64,000 bases of DNA, taken from contig NZ_PVTT01000002.1 in NCBI RefSeq assembly GCF_003003095.1, positions 62,001 to 126,000 on the forward strand, read 5' to 3'. Source of the stretch: Hasllibacter halocynthiae. GTDB taxonomy: Bacteria > Pseudomonadota > Alphaproteobacteria > Rhodobacterales > Rhodobacteraceae. Every line of letters starts with the position of its first letter. Within the stretch, counting starts at the first letter, position 1. This document shows, piece after piece, positions 41,107-49,527 of the stretch. Both the position numbers and the translations under genes were made by a program. The notes below the pieces were generated by a model. That model had not been told where the DNA came from. It saw only the letters and a program-made list of their open reading frames with translations, and searched no databases.

Positions 41107-42162
41107 CTAGGGCGCGTCCTCGGGCAGCAGCAAGGTGACCGTGGTTCCGCCGTCGCCGGTGTCCACCGTCAGCTCGGCCCCCAGATCGGCCTGCAGCCCG
41201 TGGACGATGCGGCTTCCGAGGCTGCCCTGCTGCGGCCACTCCACGTCCTCGCCGAGGCCGTTGCCGTCATCGCTGACGACGATGCAGAGACGACCCTCCC
41301 GCTGCTCCATCCGCAGCGCGACGCGGCCCTGGCTGCGCCCTTCGAACGCGTGCTGGAAGGCGTTCGTCAGCACCTCCGAGATCAGGAGGCCCAGGTGCGT
41401 CGCCGTCTGGAACGGCGCCTCCACGTGCAGCGTCTCGATGTCGAAGCGCACGCCGGGCCGCCCGTCGATCTTCGCGATCGCCGCCCCCATGCGCGAGAGG
41501 TACGCGCCCAGCGGCACCGGGCCGTCCGCGGCGGACGCCTCCGTGATCTCGGCATAGAGGAGCTGAAGCGCCTCGATCCGGCGCGAAAGGGCATCGTAGC
41601 CGCCGGCCGGCTTGCCGTCGGCGCCGTCCTGCCGGGCCTGCAGGCGGATCATGCCGACGATCATCGCGAGGTGGTTCTTCACCCGGTGCTGGACCTCGGA
41701 CAGCGCCCGGTCGAGCGTGTCGGCACGCCCCTCGGCCGTCTCCTCCTCCATCCTGCGCGCCATCTGCACGCCGAGGAAGTAGCGCGGCTCGCCCTCGTCC
41801 TCCTGCTCGGCGCCCTCGGAGACGAGGGGCGCGATCATCAGCCGGTTGCGGAAGGGCGACCCGTCGGCACGGTAGTTCACCAGCTCGACCGTCACGTTGT
41901 CGCCTCCGGCGATGGCGTCGCGCAGGCGCTGGACCGCCTCGCGAGAGGTCAGATCGCCCTGCAGGAAGCGGCAGTTGCGCCCCAGGGCCGAGTTGTCGCC
42001 ATAGCCCGTCACGTCGGTGAAGGCCCGATTCACGTAGACGATCGGGTTGTCGTCCTGCCAGCTGTCCGTGATCACCAGCGAGAACGGCGCCCGCGTCAAC
42101 GCGCTGAGCGCGATGCCGTCGGGGAAATCCGCTGCGGCGAAAGAGGGGAAATCGTCGGCCAT
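41107..42162 (-). CDS. LOV-domain sensor histidine kinase (predicted blue-light receptor)
   Basis: The 351-residue cytosolic protein has an N-terminal LOV/PAS domain with the photoactive signature 'GRNCRFLQG'. Cys64 would form the flavin adduct. Other FMN contacts fit 'NRAFTDVTGYG' and 'NYRADGSPFRNRLMIAPL'. A linker helix then leads to a HisKA_2 H-box 'LSEVQHRVKNHLAM' with His159 and a HATPase_c domain ('LLISEVLTNAFQHAF', 'VVSDDGNGLGED', 'GSLGSRIVHGL'). LOV-HisKA_2/HWE kinases are blue-light-regulated in other alphaproteobacteria. No response regulator is adjacent. The ATG at 42171 is an alternative start three codons upstream. Confidence 0.9.
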   Translation of the reverse strand: MADDFPSFAAADFPDGIALSALTRAPFSLVITDSWQDDNPIVYVNRAFTDVTGYGDNSALGRNCRFLQGDLTSREAVQRLRDAIAGGDNVTVELVNYRADGSPFRNRLMIAPLVSEGAEQEDEGEPRYFLGVQMARRMEEETAEGRADTLDRALSEVQHRVKNHLAMIVGMIRLQARQDGADGKPAGGYDALSRRIEALQLLYAEITEASAADGPVPLGAYLSRMGAAIAKIDGRPGVRFDIETLHVEAPFQTATHLGLLISEVLTNAFQHAFEGRSQGRVALRMEQREGRLCIVVSDDGNGLGEDVEWPQQGSLGSRIVHGLQADLGAELTVDTGDGGTTVTLLLPEDAP

Positions 42163-42219
42163 GGGCCCCATAAAGTGGACTGATATGGAAAGCGCAATCT
42201 GCTGAAACGTCGCGTAACG

Positions 42220-42645
42220 TCAGGCGTCCCGAAGGCGGATCACGACGTCCACGCTGGCTATCTCCGTGCCCTCGGGGGCATCCGGCAGCGCGGCGATGCG
42301 CAGGTCCTCGGCCGGTGCGTCGGAGAGGCGACCCTCCCCTTCCCAGAAGTAATGGGGATGGTCGTCCGTGCGCGTGTCGAACCAGCTCTTCGCGCCGTCC
42401 ACCGTCACCTCGCGCATCAGGCCGGCCGCGCAGAAGGCCTTCAGCGTGTTGTAGACCGTCGCGAGCGACACCCCCTCGCCCGCCTCGGCGGCGGCTTGGT
42501 GGAGGCCTTCGGCCGTGACGTGCCGGTCGCGCCCGTCGCCCACGAGAAGGGCGGCCAACGCGGCGCGCTGGCGCGTGGGGCGAAGGTCGGCGCCGGCCAG
42601 CCAGCGGGCGGCGCGGGTCGCTTCGATGTCGTCGTTCCGGTCCAT
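42220..42645 (-). CDS. irr: Iron response regulator Irr, Fur family
   Basis: The 141-residue winged-helix metalloregulator shows '[20 protein letters not shown]', '[20 protein letters not shown]' (recognition helix) and '[18 protein letters not shown]', the His-rich site typical of Irr. It lacks the CxxC zinc motifs of canonical Fur and the N-terminal GCPWHD-type heme motif of Bradyrhizobium Irr, as is usual for Rhodobacterales. Irr represses iron-using genes when iron or heme is scarce. It is divergent from fabA. The ATG at 42645 fits family N-termini. Confidence 0.88.
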   Translation of the reverse strand: MDRNDDIEATRAARWLAGADLRPTRQRAALAALLVGDGRDRHVTAEGLHQAAAEAGEGVSLATVYNTLKAFCAAGLMREVTVDGAKSWFDTRTDDHPHYFWEGEGRLSDAPAEDLRIAALPDAPEGTEIASVDVVIRLRDA

Positions 42646-42676
42646 CCCCCCCAATATGCCGCGCCTGCGAGACGTT

Positions 42677-42710
42677 TTCAATGCGGGCGCGACTTCAATG
42701 CGCGCCCGAC
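42677..42710. promoter_or_regulatory. Direct and inverted repeat between irr and fabA (candidate operator)
   Basis: Two adjacent 17-bp copies (42677-42693 and 42694-42710) share TTCAATGCGsGCsCGAC, differing at two positions. Because of those differences they also create a 7-bp inverted repeat, GGGCGCG (42685-42691) and CGCGCCC (42701-42707), with a 9-nt spacer. The element sits in the 135-bp divergent irr-fabA intergenic region, 32 bp from the irr start. It does not match the iron-control element I know for Irr, so the binding protein is unknown. Confidence 0.5.
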
Positions 42711-42780
42711 AACGGGCCCCCGCCTTGGCCTCGCCCGATGCCGCTGCTAGGTGCGGGGAAACGCCAGGCAGGGGCCGAGA

Positions 42781-43299
42781 ATGACGAACGGGCAGACTTC
42801 CTTCGATCGGGAGGACCTCCTCCGCTGCGCCAGGGGGGAGCTGTTCGGGCCCGGAAACGCCCAGCTTCCCGAGCCGCCCATGCTGATGATGGACCGGATC
42901 ACGGATGTCTCGGCCGATGGCGGCGCGCACGGCAAGGGCCACATCCGCGCCGAGCTCGACATCCGTCCGGACCTCTGGTTCTTCCCCTGCCACTTCCCGG
43001 GCAACCCGGTGATGCCCGGCTGCCTGATGGTGGACGGCCTCTGGCAGCTCACCGGGTTCAACCTGGGCTGGCGCGGCTGGCAGGGCCAAGGCTTCGCGCT
43101 CGGCGCGGGCGAGGTGAAGCTGCAGGGCATGGTCCGGCCGGACCGCAAGCTGGTCAGCTACGAGGTCGACTTCACCCGCGTCATCGACCGGCGCCTGAAG
43201 ATGGGCGTGGCCGACGGCACGGTGAGGGCCGACGGCGAGGTCGTCGCCCAGGTCACGGGCATGAAGGTCGGCCTGTCCAGCGAGGAGGCTCGCGCATGA
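42781..43299 (+). CDS. fabA: 3-hydroxydecanoyl-ACP dehydratase/isomerase
   Basis: The 172-residue hot-dog-fold enzyme introduces the cis double bond for unsaturated fatty acids. Active-site His71 and Asp85 lie in '[20 protein letters not shown]', matching His70/Asp84 of E. coli FabA. The start [16 protein letters not shown] matches family N-termini, and an upstream in-frame start would add ten residues. It overlaps fabB by ATGA in a coupled fabA-fabB-fabI operon divergent from irr. Confidence 0.96.
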   Translation: MTNGQTSFDREDLLRCARGELFGPGNAQLPEPPMLMMDRITDVSADGGAHGKGHIRAELDIRPDLWFFPCHFPGNPVMPGCLMVDGLWQLTGFNLGWRGWQGQGFALGAGEVKLQGMVRPDRKLVSYEVDFTRVIDRRLKMGVADGTVRADGEVVAQVTGMKVGLSSEEARA

Positions 43300-44549
43300 G
43301 CCTGACGCCCAACGGCCGCCGGGTCGCGATCACCGGCCTCGGCATCGTGTCCTCGATCGGCAACGACGCGAAGGCGGTCACGGAGAGCCTGCGCGCGGGC
43401 CGCTCCGGCATCGTGCGCGCGGAGAGCTACGCCGAGCACGGCTTCCGCAGCCGGATCCACGGGGCGATCGACCTCGACCCGGCCGAGCATATCGACAAGC
43501 GCGTCCTGCGCTTCATGGGCCCGGGCGCGGCCTATGCCTACATCGCCGCCCGGCAAGCCATCGAGGACGCGGGGCTGGGGGAGGCGGACGTCCGCTCCGA
43601 GCGCACGGGCCTCATCGCGGGATCGGGCGGGCCCTCCACCTCGACCTTCTTCACCGCGCACAACATCGTCACGCAGAAGGGCAGCCCCAAGCGGATCGGG
43701 CCCTTTGCAGTGCCGAAATGCATGTCCTCGACCGTCTCGGCGAACCTCGCCACGGCGTTCGGCATCCGCGGCATGAGCTACTCGATCACCTCGGCCTGCT
43801 CGACCTCGCTGCACAACATCGGCTCGGCCGCCGAACAGATCGCCATGGGCAAGCAGGACGTCATGCTCGCCGGCGGGGGGGAGGAGCTGGACTGGACCCT
43901 CTCCTGCCTCTTCGACGCGATGGGGGCGATGTCCTCGAAGTACAACGACGCCCCCGAGACCGCCAGCCGCGCCTTCGACGCGGGCCGCGACGGGTTCGTC
44001 ATCTCAGGCGGCGGCGCGATGGTCGTGCTGGAGGACCTCGAACGCGCGCGCGCGCGCGGCGCGACCGTCCATGCGGAGGTGACGGGCTTCGCGGCGACCT
44101 CCGACGGGGCCGACATGGTCGCCCCTTCGGGCGAGGGGGGCGAGCGCGCGATGCGGATCGCCCGGGACATGGCCGGGACCCCGGGGATCGACTACATCAA
44201 CGCCCACGGCACCAGCACCCCCGTCGGCGACGTCACGGAGGTCGAGGCCGTGCGCCGCGTCTTCGGCGCCGGCTCCGAAGACCGGGGGTCCGGCCCGCCG
44301 ATCTCGTCCACCAAGTCGATGACGGGCCATTCCCAGGGCGCCACCGGCGCGCAGGAGGCGATCTACTGCCTCCTGATGATGCGGGAGGGGTTCATCGCGC
44401 CCTCGATCAACGTCTTCGACCTCGATCCCGGCCTCGACCCTTCGGAGATCGTCACCGAGACGCGGGAGGCCGAGTTGGCCCACGTAATGACCAACTCGTT
44501 CGGCTTCGGGGGCACGAACGGGTCGATGATCCTCTCGAAGGCGGAGTGA
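43296..44549 (+). CDS. fabB: 3-oxoacyl-ACP synthase I
   Basis: The 417-residue thiolase-fold condensing enzyme elongates unsaturated acyl-ACPs. The Cys-His-His triad is visible in '[18 protein letters not shown]' (Cys), '[16 protein letters not shown]' (His) and '[17 protein letters not shown]' (His). '[14 protein letters not shown]' ends the protein, as in other FabB/FabF proteins. Pairing with fabA identifies it as FabB rather than FabF. It overlaps the fabA stop by ATGA, and fabI begins 4 bp downstream. Confidence 0.95.
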   Translation: MSLTPNGRRVAITGLGIVSSIGNDAKAVTESLRAGRSGIVRAESYAEHGFRSRIHGAIDLDPAEHIDKRVLRFMGPGAAYAYIAARQAIEDAGLGEADVRSERTGLIAGSGGPSTSTFFTAHNIVTQKGSPKRIGPFAVPKCMSSTVSANLATAFGIRGMSYSITSACSTSLHNIGSAAEQIAMGKQDVMLAGGGEELDWTLSCLFDAMGAMSSKYNDAPETASRAFDAGRDGFVISGGGAMVVLEDLERARARGATVHAEVTGFAATSDGADMVAPSGEGGERAMRIARDMAGTPGIDYINAHGTSTPVGDVTEVEAVRRVFGAGSEDRGSGPPISSTKSMTGHSQGATGAQEAIYCLLMMREGFIAPSINVFDLDPGLDPSEIVTETREAELAHVMTNSFGFGGTNGSMILSKAE

Positions 44550-44553
44550 GACG

Positions 44554-45351
44554 ATGGGGCTGATGGACGGCAAGCGCGGCGTGGTGATGGGCGTCGCGAA
44601 CGACCATTCCATCGCCTACGGCATCGCCCGCGCCCTCCATGCCGAGGGTGCGGAGCTGATCACCACCTACCAGGGCGAGACGTTCGGCAAGCGCGCAGCC
44701 CCCCTTGCCCATTCGCTGGACGCGGTGGCCTTCGATGTGGACGTGACCGATCCCGCCTCGATGGACGCCCTGCTGGAGAACGCCCGCTCGTCCTGGTCGG
44801 GGGTCGATTTCGTCGTCCATGCCATCGCCTACACGGACAAGTCCGAGCTGTCCTCCGGCTTCGCCTTCCGCGAGACCAGCCGCGCGAACTTCCTCAAGAC
44901 GATGGAGATCAGCGCCTGGAGCTTCATCGACACCGCGCGCCGCTTCGCGCCGATGATGGAGGGCGGGGGCGCGCTGCTGACGCTGACCTATGCCGGCAGC
45001 CACAAGGTCACCCCCAACTACAACGTGATGGGCGTGGCCAAGGCCGCGCTGGAGGCATCGGTGATCTACCTCGCGGACGATTTGGGCCCGCAGGGGGTGC
45101 GGGTGAACGCCCTGTCGCCCGGGCCGATGAAGACGCTCGCCGGGTCGGCCATCGGCGGCGCGCGCCGGACCTACAAGCACACGGAAGCCAACGCGCCCCT
45201 GCGCGAAAACGCGTCCCTCGGGTCGATCGGGGGCACGGCGGTCTGGCTCTGCTCGGACTGGGGACGGCACACGACGGGCGAGACGATCATGATCGACGGG
45301 GGCTACCACGTCATGGGAATGCCCGTCCTCGACAACCTCTCGGGGCATTGA
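44554..45351 (+). CDS. fabI: Enoyl-ACP reductase (NADH)
   Basis: The 265-residue short-chain dehydrogenase completes each elongation cycle. It begins MGLMDGKRGVVMGVANDHS with the FabI-type cofactor loop. 'VVHAIAYTDKSEL' follows, and the catalytic Tyr-x6-Lys pair lies in 'LTYAGSHKVTPNYNVMGVAK'. 'NALSPGPMKTLAGSAI' is the substrate-binding loop. The target of triclosan in other bacteria, it is the third gene of the fab operon. The stop overlaps a TTG start of the next gene (TTGA). Confidence 0.95.
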   Translation: MGLMDGKRGVVMGVANDHSIAYGIARALHAEGAELITTYQGETFGKRAAPLAHSLDAVAFDVDVTDPASMDALLENARSSWSGVDFVVHAIAYTDKSELSSGFAFRETSRANFLKTMEISAWSFIDTARRFAPMMEGGGALLTLTYAGSHKVTPNYNVMGVAKAALEASVIYLADDLGPQGVRVNALSPGPMKTLAGSAIGGARRTYKHTEANAPLRENASLGSIGGTAVWLCSDWGRHTTGETIMIDGGYHVMGMPVLDNLSGH

Positions 45352-46343
45352 CGCCGCCCTCGCCCCGCGCCGGGCCCGAGGGGTGCCGCCGATCCGCCAT
45401 CGAGACCGCCGCCGCCCGCATCCGCGGCCATGTCCGCCGCACGCCCATGCTGGAGGACGAGGGGCTGAACGCCCTCGCCGGCCGGCGCATCCTGCTGAAA
45501 TGCGAGAACCTCCAGGTCACGGGCAGCTTCAAGGCCCGCGGCGGCTGGAACTCCGTCGCGGCGCTCTGCGAGGAGGGGCGTCCGCCCGGCATCCTCGCGA
45601 TGTCCTCCGGCAACCACGCGCAGGGCGTCGCGCGGGCCGCCGCGGCGCACGGGTTGCCCTGCACGGTGGTCATGCCCACGGACGCGCCTTCCGCGAAGCG
45701 CGCCGCCACAGAAGCCCTCGGCGCCGAGATCGTCGCCTACGACCGGGCGTCCGAGGATCGCGACGCGCTCGCCGCCGCCCTCGCGGACGAGCGGGGCCTC
45801 GTCCTCATCCCGCCCTTCGACCACCCGAACGTCATCGCGGGCCAGGGCACGACAGGGCTCGAGATCGCCGAGCAGGCGGCCGGGGCCGGGGCCGGGGCCG
45901 GGGCCGAGGGGGCCGAGATCGTCGTCTGCGCCGGCGGCGGGGGCCTCGCGGCCGGGATCGCGCTGGCCACCGAAGGCCGCCACCGCGTCCGCACGGCCGA
46001 GCCGGATGGCTTCGACGACATGGCGCGCTCGCTCGCCGCCGGGGTGCGGGTGGCGAACGCGGAGGCGGCGGGCAGCCTTTGCGACGCGGTGTTGACGCCC
46101 ATGCCGGGCGCTATCACCTTCCCGATCCTCGCCCGCCTCGCCGGCCCCGGCCTCGTCGTCACGGATGGCGAAGCGATGCACGCCGTGCGCCACGCCTTCG
46201 AGCGGCTGCGCCTCGTGGTCGAGCCCGGGGGCGCGGTGGCGCTGGCCGCCGCGCTCTTCCGCGGGGACCTGCCGGAGACGGTGATCGTCACCCTGTCGGG
46301 CGGCAACGTCGATCCCGCCCTCTTCGCGCGGGCCATCGCATGA
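45348..46343 (+). CDS. PLP-dependent threonine/serine dehydratase family protein
   Basis: The 331-residue fold-type II PLP enzyme has its PLP lysine in 'LQVTGSFKARGGWNSV', with 'MSSGNHAQGVARAAAAHG' and the phosphate-binding loop 'VVCAGGGGLAAGIAL'. It resembles TdcB/serine racemase rather than full IlvA, since no C-terminal ACT domain is present. The substrate (threonine, serine or hydroxyaspartate) is not resolved. The only available start is TTG overlapping the fabI stop. An Ala-Gly run encoded by GGGGCC repeats lies near residue 180. It overlaps the next gene by ATGA. Confidence 0.87.
   Translation: MTPPSPRAGPEGCRRSAIETAAARIRGHVRRTPMLEDEGLNALAGRRILLKCENLQVTGSFKARGGWNSVAALCEEGRPPGILAMSSGNHAQGVARAAAAHGLPCTVVMPTDAPSAKRAATEALGAEIVAYDRASEDRDALAAALADERGLVLIPPFDHPNVIAGQGTTGLEIAEQAAGAGAGAGAEGAEIVVCAGGGGLAAGIALATEGRHRVRTAEPDGFDDMARSLAAGVRVANAEAAGSLCDAVLTPMPGAITFPILARLAGPGLVVTDGEAMHAVRHAFERLRLVVEPGGAVALAAALFRGDLPETVIVTLSGGNVDPALFARAIA
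45881..45905. repeat. Hexanucleotide GGGGCC run inside the dehydratase gene
   Basis: About four GGGGCC units are repeated in frame, encoding alternating Gly-Ala ('AGAGAGAEG') in a surface loop before the PLP phosphate loop. Length changes by one unit would keep the reading frame. Confidence 0.7.
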
Positions 46344-47125
46344 GGTGGATCGCCGCCCGGGGCCTTCACTGGCGCGAGGACGGCGACCCTTCCGGCGCGC
46401 CGGTCGTGTTCGCGAACTCGCTTGGGACGGACCTGCGCCTGTGGGACCCGGTGCTGCCGCATCTGCCGGGGGGCCTGCGGATCATCCGCTACGACAAGCG
46501 CGGGCACGGCCTGTCCGAGGCGCCGCCGGGCCCCTACGCGATGGGGACGCTGGTCGCGGACGCCGAGGCGGTGATCGACGCGGCGGGCGCGCGAGAGGTG
46601 GCCTTCGTCGGGCTGTCGGTCGGGGGCATGATCGCGCAGGGGCTGGCGGCGAAGCGGCTGGACCTCGTGCGGGTGCTGGCCCTCTCCTCGACCGGGGTGA
46701 AGATCGGGACGCGGCGGCTCTGGCAGGACCGGATCGACGCGGTCCGGCGGGAGGGGCTGGCGGCCATGGCACCCGCCATCCTGGAGCGCTGGTTCGCCCC
46801 CGCCTTCCGCGCGGGCGACGCCGTCCCTCCCTGGCGACGCATGATCGAGACGCAGTTCGCCCAGGGCTATGCGGGCACCTGCGCCGCCATCGCGGGCACG
46901 GACCTCCATTCGGTCGCGCAGGACCTGCGGCTGCCCGTGCTGGCCCTCGCCGGGACGGAGGACCGGGCCACGCCGCCAGACCTCGTCCGCGAGATGGCCG
47001 ACCTTATCCCCGGCAGCCGGTTCGAGCTGATCCGCGGCGCCGGCCACCTGCCTTGCGTCGAGCGGCCCGAGGCGTTCGCCGCCGCGCTCGCGGGGTTCCT
47101 GCGCGCGACGGGGCACGTGGCCTAG
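46340..47125 (+). CDS. pcaD: Alpha/beta hydrolase, 3-oxoadipate enol-lactonase-like
   Basis: The 261-residue alpha/beta hydrolase has a 'VVFANSLGTDLRLWDPVLPH' oxyanion region, nucleophile elbow 'VGLSVGGMIAQGLA' (Ser), Asp in 'LALAGTEDRATPPDLV' and His in 'ELIRGAGHLPCVERPEAF'. These match PcaD enol-lactonases of the beta-ketoadipate path, but no other pca gene is nearby, so a related esterase role is possible. It overlaps the dehydratase by ATGA. Its stop interlocks with the convergent helicase stop in CTAG. Confidence 0.78.
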   Translation: MRWIAARGLHWREDGDPSGAPVVFANSLGTDLRLWDPVLPHLPGGLRIIRYDKRGHGLSEAPPGPYAMGTLVADAEAVIDAAGAREVAFVGLSVGGMIAQGLAAKRLDLVRVLALSSTGVKIGTRRLWQDRIDAVRREGLAAMAPAILERWFAPAFRAGDAVPPWRRMIETQFAQGYAGTCAAIAGTDLHSVAQDLRLPVLALAGTEDRATPPDLVREMADLIPGSRFELIRGAGHLPCVERPEAFAAALAGFLRATGHVA

Positions 47126-48651
47126 CCCTCCGCCGGCTCCTCCAGCTCGAGCGGCGCGACGGGCGCTTCGAGGTCGGCGGTGGAGAGCCCCCCCTGCGGC
47201 CGGGCGAGGGCGTAGCGCGTCACCCAGTGCAGCCGCGTCGCCGCGCGCGTGACCGCGACGTAGGCGAGGCGTTTCCAGAGCGGCTGACCCGCATCCGACC
47301 GCCCCGAACGGGCGGCCGCGTAGAGGTCGGGGCCGAAGACCTGCACCTCGTCCCACTGGCTGCCCTGCGCCTTGTGGATCGTGCAGGCCGCGCCGTGGAG
47401 GAACACCGCGCCCATGCGGGCGGCGAAGGGCAGGAACGGGTCCTCCTCGCCAGGCTTCTCGATCTTCACGATGGACGCGGCCGAGACCTGCGGCTGCTCG
47501 GCCCCGATGACGTGGAGGCGCGAGAAGCCGGGCTTGCGGCCGGGACCGAGATAGACGCACTGCGCGCCCTTCACGAGGCCCCGCGCCTCGAGGTCGAGGC
47601 GCTTCTTGCGATGCTTCAGCGGCAGCTCCAGCCCGTCGCAGATCAGCGGCTCGCCGGGCAGGAGCTCGGCTTCGGGGGCGTCGTAGGCGGCGCGAAAGGC
47701 GTGGATCAGGCGGATGCGGGTCGCGTTGCGCCAGGTCAGCACGGGCGAGCGCGCCATCAGGGCCGCGTCCACCCGGCCGGGGACCACGACGCGGTCGTCC
47801 CGCGCGGCGGCTTCCTCGATCATCCGCTCGAACCCCTCGAAGGTCAGGCCGTCGTCGCCCAGGGCATGGGCAAGGTCGAGGATGGGGCTGTCCGCCTCCT
47901 GCCGGTGGACGCGGCTGAGGTGCAGCACGTCGGGCGCGGGCAGCCGGTCGAACACCATCCGGGCCGAGCCTTCCGACTTCACCGGCGCGAGCTGCGCGGG
48001 ATCGCCGAAGAGGATCAGCGCGCCGAAGATCTCGCGCAGGTCGTCGAGCTGGCGCTGGTCGAGCATGGAGGATTCGTCGACGAACCCGATGTCGAGCGGG
48101 TCGTCGCGCCGCTTCCAGCCGGTGATGAAGTCGCTGCCCCTGAGGCCGGCGGCGGCGAGGGCCGCGGGCACGGAGGCCATCTGCTCGTGGAAGGCGGCGA
48201 TCCGGTCTAGCACGTCCTCGGGAAAGGCCTCAGTCTCCGCGGGGCGGTCGCCGTCGCCGGCGAGCCATTCGGCCAGCGCCTCGAACTCGGGCGCGTAGAC
48301 GGGGGAGTAGAGGATGCGATGGATCGTCGTCGCCGGCACGCCGCGGGTGCGCAGGACGAAGGCGGCCTTGTTGGTCGGCGCGAGGATGGCGAGCGTCCGC
48401 CGGCCGCGGGTCCGCCCCTCCCAGTCGCCGGAGACGACGCGCACCCCGGCGGCCTGCATCGCCTTGGCCAGCTCCGCCAGGAGGAGCGTCTTGCCCGAGC
48501 CCGCCTTGCCGGTGACGGCGAGTACCTCGCCGCTTCCCTCGCCCGCCGGGTCGGCCCGCCCGGCGGCCATGTCGATGCCGGCCCCCGCGAGGAGGGCGGA
48601 GGCGCGGTCCCATGCGGCGGACTGGTCGGGCGAGAGGTCGGGCAGCGTCAC
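47122..48651 (-). CDS. RecD/UvrD-like superfamily 1 helicase (ATP-binding domain protein)
   Basis: The protein has about 509 residues. SF1 motifs in order are Walker A 'AVTGKAGSGKTLLLAEL', 'LAPTNKAAFVLRTRG' (Ia), 'DIGFVDESSMLDQRQLDDL' (II), 'ILFGDPAQLAPV' (III), and, near the C-terminus, 'GAACTIHKAQGSQWDEVQVF' (V) and 'YVAVTRAATRLHWVT' (VI). The layout resembles the RecD2-type helicase core without the N-terminal OB/HhH extension. It probably acts in DNA repair or recombination. The frame extends to a TTG at 48687. GTG 48651 gives a conventional start (M)TLPDLSPDQ. Confidence 0.85.
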   Translation of the reverse strand: MTLPDLSPDQSAAWDRASALLAGAGIDMAAGRADPAGEGSGEVLAVTGKAGSGKTLLLAELAKAMQAAGVRVVSGDWEGRTRGRRTLAILAPTNKAAFVLRTRGVPATTIHRILYSPVYAPEFEALAEWLAGDGDRPAETEAFPEDVLDRIAAFHEQMASVPAALAAAGLRGSDFITGWKRRDDPLDIGFVDESSMLDQRQLDDLREIFGALILFGDPAQLAPVKSEGSARMVFDRLPAPDVLHLSRVHRQEADSPILDLAHALGDDGLTFEGFERMIEEAAARDDRVVVPGRVDAALMARSPVLTWRNATRIRLIHAFRAAYDAPEAELLPGEPLICDGLELPLKHRKKRLDLEARGLVKGAQCVYLGPGRKPGFSRLHVIGAEQPQVSAASIVKIEKPGEEDPFLPFAARMGAVFLHGAACTIHKAQGSQWDEVQVFGPDLYAAARSGRSDAGQPLWKRLAYVAVTRAATRLHWVTRYALARPQGGLSTADLEAPVAPLELEEPAEG

Positions 48652-48714
48652 GGGGAACCCTATCGCGGGGGCGGGACCGTCCCGCAAGGGGACCCGCCGC
48701 CGCGGGCGGGTGCG

Positions 48715-49344
48715 CTACGCCGCGCGTACCACCGCCGGCACGTCGTCGTAGCAGGCGTCGTGCCAGCCGATGACGGCATCGGCCGGAATGCCGGAGCGGC
48801 GCGACAGCGCCTCCACGTTGGTCATCGAGACGGACCACATGCCCGCGCCGATCGCGCCCCGTCCGTCTCCCGTGCGCCCCAGCGGTGCGGGTGCGCAGCC
48901 GAGGCGGCGGTACACGCGCTCCATCGGCATGTCGTAGACTCCGAGGCAGCCGGTCATGCCGCGCCGGATGCCGAAGACCTGCCCCGCCATCATCAGGGCG
49001 GAGGCGACGCCGCGCGGGGCGCCGGGCGCGATGGCGAAGCGGGTCGATTCCCATATGCGCGCGTCGCGGACGGGGCCGCCGCAGATGGTGGCGAAGTGCT
49101 CGGCCGCCATGGTGCGGCCGGTGGTCGGCATGATCCGCATGGAGCCGCCGTGGAGGCCGTCCTCGTTCACCCATATGACGTAGACCGGATCGAGCGGATC
49201 GTACTGATCGATCTCGCGCCCGTCGGCGTCCACCTGGACGGGCCAGCCGAGGCGGCCGCGGAACTGCGCGGCGCGGTCCCGGAACATCGAATCGACGAGC
49301 CTGCGGTTCCCGTCGAGGCTCGAAGTGTCGACATAGGTGATCAT
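48715..49344 (-). CDS. luxI: Acyl-homoserine-lactone synthase (LuxI family)
   Basis: The 209-residue autoinducer synthase couples acyl-ACP and SAM. Conserved residues fit the family: 'MFRDRAAQFRGRLGW' (Arg near 28), the acidic 'EIDQYDPLDPVYVIW' segment, 'GSMRIMPTTG' with the essential Arg, and 'ARIWESTRFAI' with the E-S/T-R-F motif. The start at 49344 (MITYVDTSS) was chosen because the upstream ATG at 49359 leaves no leader space. The acyl product is unknown. It lies downstream of luxR in the same direction, 184 bp from its stop, with its own candidate promoter. Confidence 0.93.
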   Translation of the reverse strand: MITYVDTSSLDGNRRLVDSMFRDRAAQFRGRLGWPVQVDADGREIDQYDPLDPVYVIWVNEDGLHGGSMRIMPTTGRTMAAEHFATICGGPVRDARIWESTRFAIAPGAPRGVASALMMAGQVFGIRRGMTGCLGVYDMPMERVYRRLGCAPAPLGRTGDGRGAIGAGMWSVSMTNVEALSRRSGIPADAVIGWHDACYDDVPAVVRAA

Positions 49345-49388
49345 AGCGTCTTCCCCCACTTTCCAGTGACAACCGGAAGATGGGAGTA

Positions 49389-49450
49389 AATGGTTAACAG
49401 ACCGTTAGCGCCCGGCTCTATACGGGGAGAAGGGCGCCGCGTTAACCATT
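49389..49450. repeat. 10-bp inverted repeat upstream of luxI
   Basis: AATGGTTAAC (49389-49398) and its exact complement GTTAACCATT (49441-49450) flank 42 bp containing the candidate luxI promoter. Palindromic GTTAAC is AT-rich against the surrounding GC-rich DNA, which makes chance less likely. It could serve LuxR or another regulator. It is not the classical lux-box sequence. Confidence 0.6.
49417..49445 (-). promoter_or_regulatory. Candidate sigma-70-type promoter for luxI
   Basis: On the minus strand TTAACG (49445-49440) and TATAGA (49422-49417) are separated by 17 bp, resembling -35 and -10 boxes with four matches each. The predicted start would give a leader of about 65 nt before luxI. 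The -35 overlaps one arm of the 10-bp inverted repeat, so a factor bound there would affect polymerase access. Confidence 0.45.
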
Positions 49451-49527
49451 GATATCGCGTCGAGGGGCCGGGCCTTCGCGACCCGACGCAAGGCCGGAGC
49501 GATCGCGCCGGGCGGGATCCCGCCGCA

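Noticed and set aside
49360..49390. CCAGTGACAACCGG near luxI as a lux box
   Set aside because: It has only partial dyad symmetry and does not match the known lux-box core. The GTTAAC inverted repeat is a better candidate.
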